A DNA stretch of 64,000 bases from Craterostigma plantagineum (Eukaryota > Streptophyta > Magnoliopsida > Lamiales > Linderniaceae): the NCBI GenBank assembly GCA_027422505.1, contig JAPQWV010000368.1:62001-126000 (forward strand). Reading direction: 5' to 3'. Positions 11,901-24,943 of the stretch are shown here, piece after piece. Made by a program: the position numbers and the translations under genes. The notes below the pieces were generated by a model, which searched no databases, had not been told where the DNA came from, and worked only from the letters and a program-made list of their open reading frames with translations. How positions within the stretch are numbered: position 1 is the stretch's first letter; each line of letters opens with the position of its first letter.

Positions 11901-13443
11901 TCTTGAGTAAACGATGGGCCTTCATTGCTGAAATCTTGGGAATCTTATTACTCTTGCTAGTTCCCATGAATGTGAAGGGTTCGCTGTCTTCTAGATTAAA
12001 GGTCACTTGCTTACGGTTACAGTCAATAACTGCTCCGTACTTCGATAGCCAATCCATTCCGAGAATTACTTCATAGTCGTTCATTGGAATGACTATCATA
12101 TCAACGGGTAAGGTCCTATCGTTTACTATTACTGGGCTATCTCGTAAAATTTGGTTGGTTCTCGTAGAGGTTCCGTGAGGTATGGTAACATTGTATTCAT
12201 AGTTAACTAGGTTAGGTGTAACCCCGAGTCTCGCCACGTAGTTAGTAGATGCAAATGAATGCGTGGCTCCTGAATCAACTAATATGCATGTCGGGGTTGA
12301 ATGGATAAGGAGAGTACCTGCCACCACAGACGGATTGTTCTCCGCCTCTTCAGAAGTCAGCGTGTAAACCCTAGCAGGTACCGTAGGCGGCCTAGTTTGA
12401 GCAGGGGCTTGACTTCCAGATGCCACTTCCGGGCATGCCTTGGAAAAGTGGCCTGTCTTGCCGCACTTATAACAGGTAGCATTCTGAGAATAGCACACGC
12501 CCAGATGTCGTCGTGTGCACCTGGGGCATGGGGGTATACTCATCGGAGGTCTCCCCTGATTAGGATTGAATTGTTGATTATGACTGAATGGTTGTGGAGG
12601 TCCGAGTCGATTCGGGAAGTTAGGTCTGACATTCTTGGGGTTAAAGGGCTTCTTTGGGTTGCCTCTATTCCATTTCGGCCCTTGGACAAATTTTCTTTTT
12701 GCTTCATGAGCGCGCATAATTCGAAGTTCCGCTTGCTCTGCCATTAGCGCGCGTTCAGCCACTTGAGCGTAGGTAGCTCCTTGGGATCCGGCCATGTTCA
12801 CATCTCTATATAGTTCAGGCTTCAGGCCTTCCAAGAAACGCTCCACCTTTAATGCGTCTGTGCTCACCATGTGAGCTGCGAATCGAGACAGTTGCTCGAA
12901 CTTCCTTATATATTCTGCTACGGTCATCGGGCCCTGGCGTAAATTGATGAATTCGTTCATCCTTTGGGCTCGTACCGGGGCAGTGAAGTAATTGCTTCGA
13001 AAAAGCTCCTTGAATCGATCCCACGCCATTGTAATAGGGTCTTCAAAGGCGAGAATTGTATCCCACCAGTGGCCTGCACTTCCTCTTAGCAGGAAGGCAG
13101 CACATAACACCTTTTCATCCTCTGGAATGCGGCTATATTGGAACATGCTTTCCAGAGTTCGAAGCCAATCTTCAGCCGCTGTAGGGTCAACGGCATCTTC
13201 AAAAGTCGGGGGATTGAGTTTGCGAAATCTTTCCCCAACTATTTCAACTCTTTCCGCCTGAGAGAGATTATTACTAGATTGTCCGCCCGCATTTCGCTGT
13301 TGCATCATTTCTTGAATTTGTACGGATTGCTGGCGAACAAGTTCGGTGAGCTGAAGGGTCGCTGTATCGCGATTATCGGTTGATGTTTCGGGCTCTTTAC
13401 CTTTGCTAACACTTCCGCTACCCTCACTTCTTGTTCTACCCAT
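8959..13443 (-). CDS. Gypsy gag-pol polyprotein, intact
   Basis: The frame is 1494 aa without interruption. Gag occupies ~60-240. A first Cys-rich motif (CPRC...CYSQNATC) precedes the zinc knuckle [14 protein letters not shown] at ~323-336. The protease has VDSGATHSF at ~388. Reverse transcriptase includes [20 protein letters not shown] and the catalytic FIDDILIYS. RNase H begins at [10 protein letters not shown]. Integrase has the HHCC zinc motif ending CLTCQQ, then the DDE core with [15 protein letters not shown] and [11 protein letters not shown]. The C terminus ([17 protein letters not shown]) is chromodomain-like and may direct insertion to particular chromatin. All catalytic motifs I can check are present. 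The encoded enzymes would also suffice for non-autonomous relatives of the same family. Confidence 0.96.
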   Translation of the reverse strand: MGRTRSEGSGSVSKGKEPETSTDNRDTATLQLTELVRQQSVQIQEMMQQRNAGGQSSNNLSQAERVEIVGERFRKLNPPTFEDAVDPTAAEDWLRTLESMFQYSRIPEDEKVLCAAFLLRGSAGHWWDTILAFEDPITMAWDRFKELFRSNYFTAPVRAQRMNEFINLRQGPMTVAEYIRKFEQLSRFAAHMVSTDALKVERFLEGLKPELYRDVNMAGSQGATYAQVAERALMAEQAELRIMRAHEAKRKFVQGPKWNRGNPKKPFNPKNVRPNFPNRLGPPQPFSHNQQFNPNQGRPPMSIPPCPRCTRRHLGVCYSQNATCYKCGKTGHFSKACPEVASGSQAPAQTRPPTVPARVYTLTSEEAENNPSVVAGTLLIHSTPTCILVDSGATHSFASTNYVARLGVTPNLVNYEYNVTIPHGTSTRTNQILRDSPVIVNDRTLPVDMIVIPMNDYEVILGMDWLSKYGAVIDCNRKQVTFNLEDSEPFTFMGTSKSNKIPKISAMKAHRLLKTGCEAYLIFAISSEERLLPKLEEVPVVQDFTDVFPEDLPGLPPDREIQFTIDLVPGAAPISKAPYRLAPAELKELREQLDELLQKGFIQPSFSPWGAPVLFVKKKDGSMRLCIDYRELNKITIKNKYPLPRIDDLFDQLQGATVFSKIDLRSGYHQLKIREEDVPKTAFSTRYGHYEFLVMPFGLTNAPAAFMDLMNRVFKAFLDKCVIVFIDDILIYSKTKEEHEQHLRTVLEILREKQLYAKFKKCEFWLNKVAFLGHVISGAGISVDPSKIEAINNWPQPTNVTEIRSFLGLAGYYRKFIKDFSKIASTLTKLTKKNTPFQWDDACEQSFQELKRRLTTAPVLTIPTGTGGFSVYSDASKNGLGCVLMQNGNVVAYASRQLKDYEKNYPTHDLELAAVVFALKIWRHYLYGERCEIFTDHKSLKYFFTQKELNMRQRRWLELVKDYDCVISYHPGKANVVADALSRKTVNTELQKLEVEVIPMGEIEARLAALTLRPTLMEQITKAQENDELYLKTKETPIEQRSTDFTIRDDGSLYYRRRLYVPSDPELRKTVMMEAHTTVYSIHPGATKMYRDLRANYWWPGMKREIATFVSQCLTCQQIKAEHQRPAGTLQSLPVPEWKWDHITMDFVIGLPKTVKGHDAIWVIVDRLTKSAHFLPISSTFSMERYAELYIQEIVRLHGVPISIVSDRDSRFLSKFWMSLQKAMGTKLSFSTAYHPQTDGQSERTIQTLEDMLRACVLDFKGNWSRYLPLIEFSYNNSFHATIGMAPYEALYGRKCRSPIHWDEVGERAILGPDLVQEMTEAIAQIRERMKTAQSRQKSYADQKRRPLEFQPDDFVFLKVSPMKGVKRFGKKGKLSPRYIGPFRILRKVGEVAYQLELPNSLAQVHDVFHVSTLRKYVADPNHVLNNDNLHQQLKPDLSYEEKPVEILMYDMKRLRNKEIPLVKVLWQNQSTEEATWEREDDMRNHYPELFLPV

Positions 13444-13586
13444 TCTTGTCCTGATACCCTAATAGTCCCTATGGCCAATAAATTACGCACATACAACATT
13501 CATAGAAACATAAAACTTACTAGCAAGGCCGCTTCCGTGCTTTTGAGTGTGCGTACATGGACAGTCTACAGAACTTGTAACCAAAA
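13444..13586 (-). other. Untranslated leader of the Gypsy element
   Basis: This short stretch between the primer-binding site and the gag start codon holds no gene. Confidence 0.6.
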
Positions 13587-13598
13587 GCTCTGATACCA
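13587..13598 (-). other. Primer-binding site of the Gypsy element (initiator tRNA-Met)
   Basis: On the minus strand TGGTATCAGAGC begins two bases inside the 5' LTR boundary. It is complementary to initiator tRNA-Met. Confidence 0.9.
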
Positions 13599-13600
13599 CC

Positions 13601-16397
13601 TGCGGCGCCCCTAACTCCTACCGCCATTCTTACTACTAATTTATGTGACTGCATGTGATATAATTAAAATCTATATACGAAAATGCGTACAAAATTTTTC
13701 CTTTTATATAAGGAATTCTTCTGTACAGTGCAAAATATTCCTAGGACATAAATACAAGGTAGAGTGCGCATGCGTGTTCAAAATAACCTATCGGCCCGCC
13801 ACTTAGGTCGCATCCATGTACACACTGCCACCCCAAAAGTCCTCCGGAAGCTTCAAAATTTGGCCTCGCCTTCGTAAAGATCACGTACCGTGATCCCGTG
13901 AACCTACAACACATAAATACGTGGAATGAGCTTATAAAGCTCAGTAAGTGAAAGCCATGCATGCCGTGCACGTGTCCTAAATTCGCAAAGGCATCCGCGC
14001 CAATGCTCCCTAGACCTCATATTTTTCCTTGTCTTGTCTTGTCATATAGGGCCCTCGGCTATCTTGCTATGCACCATCATGGAGCTCGAATCCACTAGGG
14101 ATAAATAAATATAAGTGGCAATACCCACTCAAGGGAGGCTAACCCTAGGGCGCCTTTTCTGTCCCAAGGTGGTTTCATACGCCACGCGGACGCTTCACAC
14201 TGGTAGCCTAATCTGAGGTAGTCAACACCAGAGGTACCCTCGGTGTCGCTTACTCCCTCAGCTCGCACCCTCCAGGTTTCACGACCCGCCATGAGGACAT
14301 TAGCCCTAAAATCATGTCTTGCCTTGTACATGTCATGTCATAACGGTAGCGCCATACGACGTCACCATGGTAGCATAGAAGAGCCGTGACTCAACTGTGA
14401 GTCGACATCAGACGCCCATATCGGCGAATCTTTATCGCTCTCAGGCGATCGTATATTATGCACGCTATCATATCCTGCCTTTCGTTCTAACGTGCGTGCA
14501 CATGCTCATGTCGTGAATATGCATGTCATGCCATAGTATCATGTAATTAAATCATGCGTGTCATATAACGCAAATAACTCACGTAGAAAGTCACATAAAA
14601 TCATAGAACACATAACATATAATTTTCATGCCCATATAGTTATATGTTGTAAATGGGACTTCCACTTACCTGGTATCCTTAGCTTATTTAATCTTATCGT
14701 ACTGTAAGTCGTAAATCTCCAAACCCTAAATATAGAGACATATAAAATTAGGGTTTGTTAGTCTAATTATAATTTCAAGAAATTGGCTTAATTTAGAAAA
14801 CCCTAATTTGGATTTTCATAAATTTCGAAACCCTAAGATTTATAACTTTAACCTAGACTAAGAAATATTATTTCCCGAAATAGATCTCATGAGATATGTC
14901 TCGACATTACACTATTTATAAAGTCGGCATAAATTAAATCTCGGTATAAATCATCAAATAAATGTCGAGACATATAAATCTCGATCAGGTTTTCACACTT
15001 CGAGATGGACTTCGACATTTTAAGTAAAATGTCGAGATATCTATTGAGCTCCTACCTAAAATGTCGAGATATACATTAATATTATACTTAAGATGTCGAG
15101 CTTACATATTAGAATGATAACAGAATGTCGATATATACTTATACATGGATTTCGATATTTAATCTAATCAATAACAATGATCTCGAGGCTGGTATTTAAA
15201 TGAATCTCAATATGTATGTGTCGAGTATTGTGTATGAGAGGTATGTCGACATTGAACTAAAATGTCGAGGTGTATATATATAAAATGTCGAGATGTGCGT
15301 TGGGTTTACCAATAAAATGTCGAGGTTACATATACAATGTTTCGATATTTTAACTAGCACCAAGGTCTCGACATTTAACTAAGCAATATATGAAATGTCG
15401 ATATAGAGGTCTCGACATTATTTCATTAGCTAACATGGTTCGATATTTTCATCATGTCATTCGTGAACTCCTTACTAAAGTCATCTAAACTCATGTAATA
15501 TCATGATCCACTAATAACAATTCCAATCACAAACGTAGTTAAGAACATTAACTTTCGAAATCACTACATGAATAGACCTCGATATTATTCCTACCAACTT
15601 AGCAGAGTTCGAAATCTATCTACCGGAAATCATATTGCCTGGAAACATATTTTTAGCTCAGAAATCATCTAAACTTCGATTGAACGACCTACTTTTCAAG
15701 AACAGCTTGAAAGTTGTATTATTTTTATCAAAACCCTAAAATGAATAGTTATAACCCTAGTTCAAAACCTAAATTTACGTAACTGTTGAATTGCTAAATA
15801 CCTTAACATGCTTAGTCATGAATGAAAATATGAATTTAAAATAAGGAATTATACCCTCTCGTAGCTTCAAAGATGAATGCTTATTTGAGCCTTTCGTTTC
15901 CTTTCAGCTTTTAGATCTTCGAGAGTTTTGTAAATGAAATACCATAATTCTTTCCTAGCTTCTTATCTATGTTCTTGCGTGTAATAATAGACAAATGAGG
16001 TCAAAAGTTATGTTAATACTTATCTCATTTCAACTAATATGAATTATTGTATTATTTTATTTTTCTTCCACTTTAAGTTTCGAAACACATGGATGACGTC
16101 TTTAATTGATCTCGAGATTCTTTATTTCGTCATTGATCTCTTTCGACATTCTTTCTATAGATATTTTCTTACGAACCACATATTTTTAGGTTAGCATGAC
16201 AGGTACTAGAAACCCTAAAATCAATAACTAACCTAAATTCAATTAATTCTTCTACTTGGTTATTAACCCTAATAACACCTAATTTTAAAGTCATGTTGAC
16301 ACATAAAATCATAAAACACGTCTCATGCAGTCACGTAAGTCATATAGCGTGCATGCATATTTATTGGCCGGCGTACTTACGGGACTCGGGTATTACA
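13601..16397 (-). repeat. 5' LTR of the Gypsy element
   Basis: This 2797-bp LTR has the same length as the 3' LTR. Differences seen by eye include single substitutions near 13670, 13774, 14023, 14297 and 15940. The element's promoter must lie here. Confidence 0.95.
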
Positions 16398-16402
16398 CAT
16401 AT

Positions 16403-17290
16403 GTTAAGTGGGAATATATATTACGTGACCCTAGCCTACTTATAAACAGAAATCAAGGCAACATACGATTTCCAAAACAATATAATAATTATGGCACGAA
16501 ATATCTTGACGACACTTTTGAAAAGGAAAATAAAATCTTCTCTTTATTCTAATGAGAATATAAAGATATCCACATAAAAAAACCTGCGTCATTGTTACTT
16601 CATGAGTTGAAACTTTTGCAAGTTGTCTGTTTTTGGGATATTATTACCATTTTTTATTTGAAACTTTTGCAAGTTGTCCGTTTTCGGGATATCGCTACTA
16701 TTTTTTTTTTTTTAATTAAAAGCGTTACAATCTGTCAATTGCCGCAAGATATATTCCTGCCAACAATTGTGGATTTGTGGTTTCTCGAACTTAGATTGAT
16801 ACTTAAACTAATTCAAATCGTCCTTTATGATAATCAAGAAATTCAAGAGAATAAAACTCTAACCTATGGATAAATAAGAAGCTATCGTGACCTTCACTTG
16901 ACCTATATGATTTAGGAGAACCTAACATTTACGTATATAAATTAGCTCGATCATTTGACCTATATACTTTACCTAAAATTTATTAGAAACTTAATTCTAT
17001 ACATAGATTTTCTTGACAACCATATCAACAAAATTACGGACACGTCAGCAATAAGTTAAGATTGAGTTACTTGAACTAGTTACATTCTATTTGCATGCAT
17101 AAAGGCTAAATTTAGCAATTTCAATTCGTTACAACTTCAACATAAAAAGAAATAGAAACAAATATCTCCCTACCTACATGTTTTAACTATATCTCTATGA
17201 CTCTATCTATATAAACGAACTTTTTCCTTTATATGCCCTTTTCAAACTCTGATAGATTCTTCTTCTCCTTCTTCAACACATTAAACCTTC
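16403..17290. other. Intergenic with a two-copy ~51-bp tandem repeat
   Basis: A ~51-bp unit starting TGAAACTTTTGCAAGTTGTC occurs twice, at about 16608 and 16659. The rest is AT-rich upstream sequence of the thaumatin-like gene. No coding capacity is convincing. Confidence 0.5.
17208..17216 (+). promoter_or_regulatory. TATA box of the thaumatin-like gene
   Basis: TATATAAAC lies 82-90 bp upstream of the start codon, a normal distance for a plant TATA box with a short leader. Confidence 0.6.
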
Positions 17291-17297
17291 TACTCTG

Positions 17298-18301
17298 ATG
17301 GCAAAAGTACAACTATGCTTTCTCATCCTATTCAATTCCTTCATAGCAGGTGCCAAACGACGCCGTATAGAGCATCTTCTTCACTGCGTTCAATTTTCCG
17401 TTTTAAAGAATTTATTTGTTCTTTTGCAGTTGTGTACTCATCGGCGACATTCACGCTAGTAAACAAGTGCTCCTACACAGTGTGGCCGGGAATCCTCTCA
17501 AACGCCGGAGCCTCGCCGTTAACCACCACCGGCTTCGCCCTGCCGCCGTCGGAATCTAAGGCCGTCGCCGCCCCCGACTCGTGGGGCGGCCGTTTCTGGG
17601 GCCGCACCCACTGTTCCACGGACCAAACCACCGGGAAATTCGCGTGCCTCACCGGCGACTGCGGCTCGGGGAGAATCGAGTGCGACGGCGGCGGAGCGGA
17701 GCCTCCGGCGACCCTGGCGGAGTTCAAGCTCGACGGCGACGCCGATAGGGACTTCTACGACGTGAGCCTCGTCGACGGCTACAACCTCGCGGTGCTGGTT
17801 GTGCCTCAGGGCGGCGGAGCAAACTGTACGGCGACGGGGTGCGTCTCAGATCTGAACGGAGGATGTCCGACGGAGCTCAGATTGACGGCGGAGGACGACG
17901 GCGGAGCAACCGTCGCGTGCAGGAGCGCGTGCGATGCGTTCAGGAGAGACGAGTACTGCTGCAGCGGCGCGTACGCCGCGCCGGACGTCTGCCGGCCGTC
18001 GAAGTACTCGGCGGCGTTTAAGAGCAAGTGTCCTCAGGCGTACAGCTACGCCTACGACGACCGTACGAGCACGTTCACGTGCGGCGCGAGCGCCGCCGAC
18101 TACGTCATCACCTTCTGCCCTTCGCCCAGCGCGGGGAAGAAGTCGTCGTCGGCGTCGAGCTCGGAGGATCCTCAGCAGGCAGTCGGCGGCATGATCTACG
18201 AAGGGGAGTTGGATGCTAACGGCGGTTGTCCGTCCACGCGCCGCCTTGAGATGGGGATGGCTGTTATGTCGGCTGTGGTGGTGGGGGGGATTTTTATATG
18301 A
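17298..18301 (+). CDS. Thaumatin-like protein (PR-5 family), putatively GPI-anchored
   Basis: Two exons: 17298-17349 and 17430-18301, giving 307 aa. Exon 1 encodes a hydrophobic signal peptide (MAKVQLCFLILFNSFIA). The intervening 80 bp happens to stay open, so a naive frame starts at 17315 inside the signal region. The mature domain begins ATFTLVNKCSYTVWPG and has the 16 conserved cysteines that form eight disulfides, including the CRSACDAF and DEYCCSG segments. After the domain come a Ser-rich linker, one extra cysteine and a hydrophobic tail (MAVMSAVVVGGIFI), as in GPI-anchored members. Such proteins act in the wall or apoplast in defence or beta-glucan binding. The exon is strikingly GC-rich compared with its surroundings, which explains the long frames on other strands. 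Confidence 0.93.
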
Positions 18302-18841
18302 ATTGATTGATAAAACATTTGTGGGGGCCCGATGTAATTTCGGCCGGGCCCAATGGCCCATTTGGACGCTACTAGCATGGAGCTCGTATTATTAGAAGCC
18401 GATAAAATTACGAATTATTTTAGATAAATACCAAAGAGGAGGTAAATTGGGTGAATTAAATGATGATTATTGATGGGATTCTTTTTATTTTTCTTAATGA
18501 TACAGTTATGTCATTCATCTTACAGAGAAATTTTATTCGTTTTGTACTACATTAGTAAGATGTAAGTTGAGTTCTGAGTTTCGATACCGTGTGTTGATAT
18601 AAATAATGTTTGCTTTATACTCAAAATTGATGAAGGTAATGGTATAGTGGCATTCGAGTAACGTAATTATGATTTATGAAGCAATAAGGGAGCAATTGGA
18701 GAAATCAATTGATGGGATAATGTTAATAATTTTGTGGATGGCGATGCGTTTGCTATGATACGATGCATACCAACCTTGCCGACAAATAAGATCATTGCAA
18801 CATATTTTATAATAAAATATTCATAACGACATCAACATTTT
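18302..18841. other. 3' flank of the thaumatin-like gene
   Basis: The first ~60 bp are rich in GGGCCC-type runs and the remainder is AT-rich. No gene or repeat is recognised. Confidence 0.5.
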
Positions 18842-19121
18842 ATTGTTATTAGAGGTGTCAAAACGAACCGGCCCCGCCAAAGCTCTAGCGAGCAGGCTCG
18901 GGCAAGCCCGCCAACTGGTGGGCATGAGAAATGAAGGTCCGTCCCGCCTGTAGGCGGATAGCGGGCCCGGCAAGCTTAGCCCCTCATTTTAAAAAATAAT
19001 AAAAAAATAGGAAAAATATAAAAAAGAATTCAATTTGGAGAATATATCTAATTTAATCAACTTCTGTGATATTAATTTATTTGTTATTAACGTACAAACA
19101 CAACCTACAAACGTAAAAAAT

Positions 19122-19352
19122 TATTATGAATAATATTTATTATGTGGATGTCCACACTAATTATTAGTTGTAAATGTTAGGTTGAATAGTACATATAATT
19201 GCCTTTAAATAGGCTATCGTTTGTAAAGTTTAGAGATAGAACTTTAGTTGTAAAGCACATTATATTATTCAATATATTGCTCATTTTTCTATGTGTTGAT
19301 CGTAATCTATTATGCTTATTATATGTATATATAAAATAAATATTTTATAACA
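19122..19352 (+). repeat. 5' LTR of the decayed Copia element
   Basis: It is followed by CGTTATCAGCATGAGGC, the position and general form of a primer-binding site in this kind of element. Confidence 0.82.
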
Positions 19353-19682
19353 CGTTATCAGCATGAGGCTTAAACCAACCGAGGTTCGCCGACGTTAGCA
19401 CTCCGAGCACGAGTTCCGACCATTTGAATTTCGTCGACCTCGTCACGCCAAGGTATAATATATACATTTTTATTTATATCTTACAACACAAAAAGCCCGC
19501 AAGCTCTTGCGGTAACCCCCACAAACTTGTGGCGTGAGCACCAGATTTCGAATCCTAGCTGGGCCATTGACTTTTAATGTTATGCCATTTTATTCAAATT
19601 TAACTTTTTGCTTTTTAACGTTAATACTATTTACGCTTCGAACTGTTTTTCTTAACCAATTGTAATATTCTGTGATAGTAAA

Positions 19683-20623
19683 TTGTCGACGGGACAGAAC
19701 TATTTGTCATGGAATTTGGATGCCGAAATCCACCTTGAATCGAAAGGCCAAGGAACTACTATACAACCTGATAATACGACATCAAGTCAAGACAAGGCCA
19801 AGGTCATGATATTTCTCCGTCACCACCTTCATGAAAGTTTAAAGGTGGAATATCTCACTGCGAAATCACTTATTTTGTGGACTAAACTAAAGAAAGGTAC
19901 GACCTCAGAGAACTGTGATCCTACCAAATGTCTAATATGAATGGACAAACTTAGGGTTCCAAGATTATAAATCTGTAAGTGATTATAATTCTGCTATGTT
20001 CATAATTACTTCTCAATTAAGATTGTGTGGACAGGAAGTTACAGAAGCAAGTCTGATGGAGAAAACCTTCACCATGTTCCATGCAGTGAATTTGTTGTTA
20101 CAAAAATACGTGAAAAGGATTTCAAGAAATATTCAGGATTAATTTTATGTCTCCTCGTTGCTGAACAAAATAATGAGTTATTATTAGAAACCATCAATCA
20201 CGCCAATGGGCTCTGCTCCCATTCCTAAAGTCAATATGAACACTTACTAAAGTGAATGAGGCCTTTCACGGTCGTGGCAGGTATAATAATCGAGGTCGTG
20301 GAGGTGGTCATGGTCGTGGCCGTAGCCGACCGCATTATGGTAATTATGATAATTTTCATCAGAAATGGAAAAATGAAAACAAAGAGGAAACTGGCGAAAA
20401 ATCAAAAAGGCAATTCGATGAACCATGTTCTCGTTGTGGTATGAGAGGTCATTATGCTCGTACTTGTCGTGTGGTAAAACATCTTGTTGAGCTTTATCAA
20501 AAATCGCTTGAAAAAGGAAAGAAAGTTGAGATAAACTTTGTACAAGATGAAGGAGGTTCTAATCTCAACCTCGACGATATTACCAACATGGATCTTGAAG
20601 AATTTCTCGCGTTCAATGAATAA
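19683..20623 (+). pseudogene. Copia gag remnant
   Basis: Three open pieces in different frames (19683-19940, about 20025-20228 and 20252-20623) together resemble gag. The first has the N-terminal YLSWNLDAEIHLESKG segment. The last has a basic RGRGGGHGRGRSRPHYG stretch and the zinc knuckle CSRCGMRGHYARTC. Frameshifts and stops separate them, so no full gag protein can be made. Confidence 0.8.
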
Positions 20624-20649
20624 AAGACTTATTATATGTATCGTATTGA

Positions 20650-20760
20650 TATTTTATGTGCGTGTGATGTATTATCATGAATTTTATGTGTGTGTGTGTG
20701 TGCTGTATTACCATGAATTTTATGTACGTATGTGTGCTGTATTATCATGAATTTTATGTA
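20650..20760 (+). repeat. Imperfect tandem repeat in the Copia interior
   Basis: A unit of ~45 bp centred on TATTATCATGAATTTTATGT is repeated about three times, with a (TG)n stretch between copies. It follows the gag remnant and has no coding role that I can see. Confidence 0.6.
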
Positions 20761-20888
20761 TAATTAATAATTAACGTGTTTTACTATTTTCTTGAGGAAT
20801 GAACACACGTGGAGATCTTGTAGACAGCATAACAACTCATACAATACTTACGGATAAGAAATATTTCAACCGATTGATTACTCAAGAA

Positions 20889-21391
20889 TAGAACTGTCAA
20901 TGGGCCGGGCCGGGGCAGACTGGCCCGTCGCCCGCCAAAGCCCGCCATCTGGCAGGGCGGGGCTGGCTGACCCGCCATGTAGCGGGCTGGAAAAATGGTA
21001 CCATGCCCGCCCCGCAGTGGGCCGCGGGCCTGGCCCGCCAGGCCCGCCCGCTTAGAAGTTTATTAATTTTTTTTTTAATTTTATACTTTAATTTATTATA
21101 TATTTTTTAATTAATTATGATATTTATTAATAATTATGGATAACCAACATATAATTATATTTTTATTAACATACATGTAGTAAATTATGGTCTAATTGAT
21201 GAATTATTAACTATAAACTTAATTATATATTTATTAACATTAATATATTTTAAATATAATATGTACCGCGGGGGATGGTACCCCGTGGCCCGCGCGGTCC
21301 TTGGCGGGCCTAAAAAATTCCAGCCCAACCCGCCCTTTTGGAGGGTCGGGGCGGGTCAGCCCGCGGGCCACGGGCCAAATTGACCGCTCTA
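20889..21391. mobile_element. hAT-like miniature element nested in the Copia element
   Basis: The 503-bp element is flanked by the exact 8-bp duplication CTCAAGAA (20881-20888 and 21392-21399). The inverted ends are TAGAACTGTCAAT and, reverse-complemented, TAGAGCGGTCAAT (11 of 13). Very GC-rich subterminal segments (GGCCCGCC runs) surround an AT-rich core. It has no transposase. It resembles the outer element at 18850-25277 and is probably a related family. Confidence 0.85.
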
Positions 21392-21726
21392 CTCAAGAAG
21401 CAAATGTTAATACTATCTCGGAAATTACAAAATTGATTGAAGTATCTGGAAGAGCTAATATCTTATTATCCGGAGGAACAAAAATCATATTGAAAATGCA
21501 TTATATTCTTCGAATTCTCATATAAACTTATTGAGTTTTAAAGACATACATAAAAACAGATATCATATTGAGACCACAAAAGAAGGTGATAATGAATACC
21601 TTCAAATCACAAACGTGATTTTATATAAAAAAAATGTGTTATAGAAAAATTGTCTGCATTATCTTCCGGTTTATACTATGCGTATATTAATCGATTGAGT
21701 CGAATTTTATAAACAATGATTTATTT

Positions 21727-24700
21727 GTGGTGTGGCATGACCGGTTAGGCCATCCCGGTTCAACTATGATGCGAACAATAATTGAGAATGGACACACTTT
21801 AAAAAATAAGAAGATTATTCAATCTAATGAGTTATCATGTGATGTTTGCTCGAAAGGAAAATTAATCGTTAGACCGTCACCGGTGAAATTGAAGAATGAA
21901 TCTATTACGTCTTTAGAACATATTCAAGGTGATATTTGCGGACCAATTCATCCATCATGTGGTCCATTTAGATACTTCATGGTTTTAATTGATGCATCAA
22001 CTAAATGGTCACATGTATCATTATTATCAACACGCAATGTTGCGTTTGCTAGACTACTTGCTCAGTTAATTCGATTACAAGCACATTTTCCAGATTATCC
22101 AATTAAGAAAATACGTCTTGACAATGCTGGTGAATTCACCTCTAAAGCATTTAATGAATATTGTATGTCTATTGGGATTGATGATGAACATCCCGTAGCA
22201 CATGTGCATACTCAAAATGGACTTGCGGAATCATTAATAAAAAGATCACAATTAATAGCAAGACCATTACTAATGAAGTCGAATCTTCCGATGTTGGGGA
22301 TATGCTATTTTGCATGCAGCATCACTTATTCGAATTTGATCCACAATTTATCATAATATTTCCCCATTACAAATGGTTTTCGGTCAGGAACCAGATATTT
22401 CCCATCTGAGAATTTTTGGATGTGCAGTATATGTTCCAATTGCTCCACCAAAACGCACTAAAATGGGACCTCAAAGAAGATTGAAAATATATGTTGGATT
22501 TGAATCTAAGTCAGTATTAAAATATTTAGAACCATTGACAGGAGATTTATTTACGGCTCTATTTGCCGACTATCATTTTGATGAATCAAAATTTCCACCA
22601 TTAGGTGGAGATAAAGAAAATTAACAGGTGATTAAAGAGAGTAGTTGGAATGAATTATCATTGGCTCATTTTGACCCTCGTACAAAAGAATGTGAACTTG
22701 AATTTCAAAAGATAATTCATTTACAAAATTTAGCAAATCAATTGCCACACAGTTTTACTGACCAGAAAAAGGAGACTAAATCGCATATACCAGCTGTTAA
22801 TGCTCCTGTTAGATTTGATACTTCTATTGATAATACTAGTAATAAAATTGAGTTGAAACCATAGTTGAAACGTGGTAGGTCCTCGAGATCCAAAGACAAG
22901 AATCCTCGTAAAAGAAAACAGCAAATAAAATAGATGGTCAAATCGGGGACACGTCAACTCTAAGAGAGTCCATGGGCATAAATAAATCTGATCAAGTACC
23001 TGAAAGTTGTGAAAATATTGAAAATGAATAGATCTCAATAAATTATGCCCATAATGGAATATGATGGAATCGAGACGAAGTCAACGATTACGATGCTTTC
23101 TCATTTAACGTAGTGCTACATGACATTAATGAAAATGAGGATCATGAACCGAAATCTATAAATGGATGTCAATAAAGAAGTGATTGGCCAAAATGGAAAG
23201 ATGCAATTGAGACAGAATTAAAATCACTTGAGAAACGAAAAGTATTCGGACCTGTGGTCCGTATATCAAAGAATGTAAAGCCGATTAGGTGTAAATGGGT
23301 TTTCATTAGAAAGAAAAATAAAAACGGTAAAATTGTGAGATACAAAGTACGGCTTGTTGCTCAAGGTTTTTCACAAAGACCTATCATTGATTACGAAGAG
23401 ACTTATTCTTCTGTTGTGGATGCAACAACTTCTCGTTATCTAATTAGTCTGGCAGTACGTGAAGGGCTCGATATGCATCTTATGGATGTTGTCACTGCGT
23501 ACTTGTATGGATCACTCGATAGTGACATACACATGAAACTCCCTGAGGGATTTCATTTGCCTGAAAATTCAGGATCTCGAAATGAGTACTCAATGAAGTT
23601 GAATAAATCACTCTACGGTTTAGAACAATCAGGGCGTATGTCGTATAATCGTTTAAGTGATTATTTACTAAAAGAGGGGTATAAATGATCAAACATGCCC
23701 TTGTATCTTCGTGAGAAGAAGTGAAAATGAGTTTGTCATCATTGCCGTTTATGTTGATGACTTAAATATCATAGGAACTCCTCAAGAGTTAACTAAAGCT
23801 ATTACATGTTTAAAACGAGAATTCGAAATGAAAGATCTCGGAAGAACGAAATTTCGTCTCGGACTACAAATTGAATATTTAAACAATGAAATATTTGTCC
23901 ATCAAGAGACTTATACAAAGAAGATCTTGAAAAGATTTTATATGGACAAAGCACACCCATTAACTACTCCAATGATCGTACGATCTCCTGATGTGAGTAA
24001 ATATCCGTTCAGACCATGCGATGATAATGAAGGCTGAAGTTCCATATCTTAGTGCTATTGGAGCATTAATGTATTTACAAGTCATACTAGACCCGATATA
24101 GCATTTGCAGTGAATTTATTGGTAAGATATAGTTCTTCACCAACTAGACGACATTGAAATGGGATCAAACAAATATTCCGTTATCTTAAAGGAACTACGA
24201 ATACGGATTATTTTATTCGAATGATTCACAATCAAGTTTAGTTGGCTATGCAGATGCGGGATTTCCATCTGATCCACATAATGGACGATCGCAAACAGGT
24301 TACACATGTAGGTACAACTATTTCATGGCGATCGGTTAAAAAAACCTTAATTGCTACTTCTTCAAATCATGTTGAAATATTAGCGATTCATGAGGCTAGT
24401 CGAGAATGTGTTTGGTTAAGATCTATATTCAACACATTCAAGACACTTGTGGATTATCTATTGAGAAATTACCTTCTACAACATTATTTGAAGATAATAC
24501 AGTATGCATAGCTCAATTAAAAGAAGGTTACATCAAAGGTGATAGAACAAAACACATATCACCAAAATTTTTCTTTACGCATGAACTTCAAAAAATGGTA
24601 ACATTGATGTACAACAAGTTCGATCAAGTGAAAATCTTGCTGATCTATTTACTAAGGCACTTCCTCCAAGAATTTTTGAAAATTAGGTATATTCAATTGG

Positions 24701-24801
24701 AGTCCGAAAACTTAGAGATCTTAAAGGACATTCTCATCAAGGGGAGTAAATATGGTTGCACTCTTTTTTCCTTCACTATGGTTTTCCCACAGTTTTCCTA
24801 G
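21727..24801 (+). pseudogene. Copia pol remnant (integrase, RT, RNase H)
   Basis: 21727-22356 reads as the pre-integrase/integrase region (VWHDRLGHPG, then DICGPIHPSCG and KKIRLDNAGEFTSKAF). 22373-22624 continues the integrase C-terminal part. 23254-23688 begins reverse transcriptase (KPIRCKWVFIRKKNKNGKI, then VVTAYLYG). 23711-24037 carries the catalytic YVDDLNIIG. 24242-24801 covers the RNase H end. At least five breaks separate these blocks, so the element is dead. Confidence 0.88.
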
Positions 24802-24943
24802 TAAGGTTTTTAATGAGGCAACAACCAAAAAGCGTATCTAAAGAATTATGTACCCTTTTTCTTCATTAGGTTTTTATCCCACTAGATTTTTTCCTAATAA
24901 GGTTTTAATGAGGCATATTCTTTAGTGGACATCCAAGGGGGAG

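Larger units (their letters stand above)
6128..16397 (-). mobile_element. Intact Gypsy retrotransposon, Tekay/Del-like chromovirus
   Basis: The element is 10,270 bp. Its 2797-bp LTRs (6128-8924 and 13601-16397) are flanked by the 5-bp duplication CATAT (6123-6127 and 16398-16402). It is transcribed on the minus strand: the primer-binding site lies beside the high-coordinate LTR and the polypurine tract beside the low-coordinate one. One uninterrupted gag-pol frame fills the interior. By eye I found only about five substitutions between the two LTRs, so the insertion is very recent. The fused gag-pol frame, the long LTRs and the C-terminal chromodomain-like segment point to the Tekay/Del clade. 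The whole element appears competent for transposition. Confidence 0.95.

Noticed and set aside
17473..18395. Long open frames on both strands across the thaumatin-like gene
   Set aside because: They are shadows caused by high GC in the real exon. None shows a domain, and the thaumatin frame has all 16 cysteines.
19495..19565. A SINE or tRNA fragment in the Copia leader
   Set aside because: It has a TTCGAATCC-like box B but no convincing box A or tail. It is more likely part of the leader.
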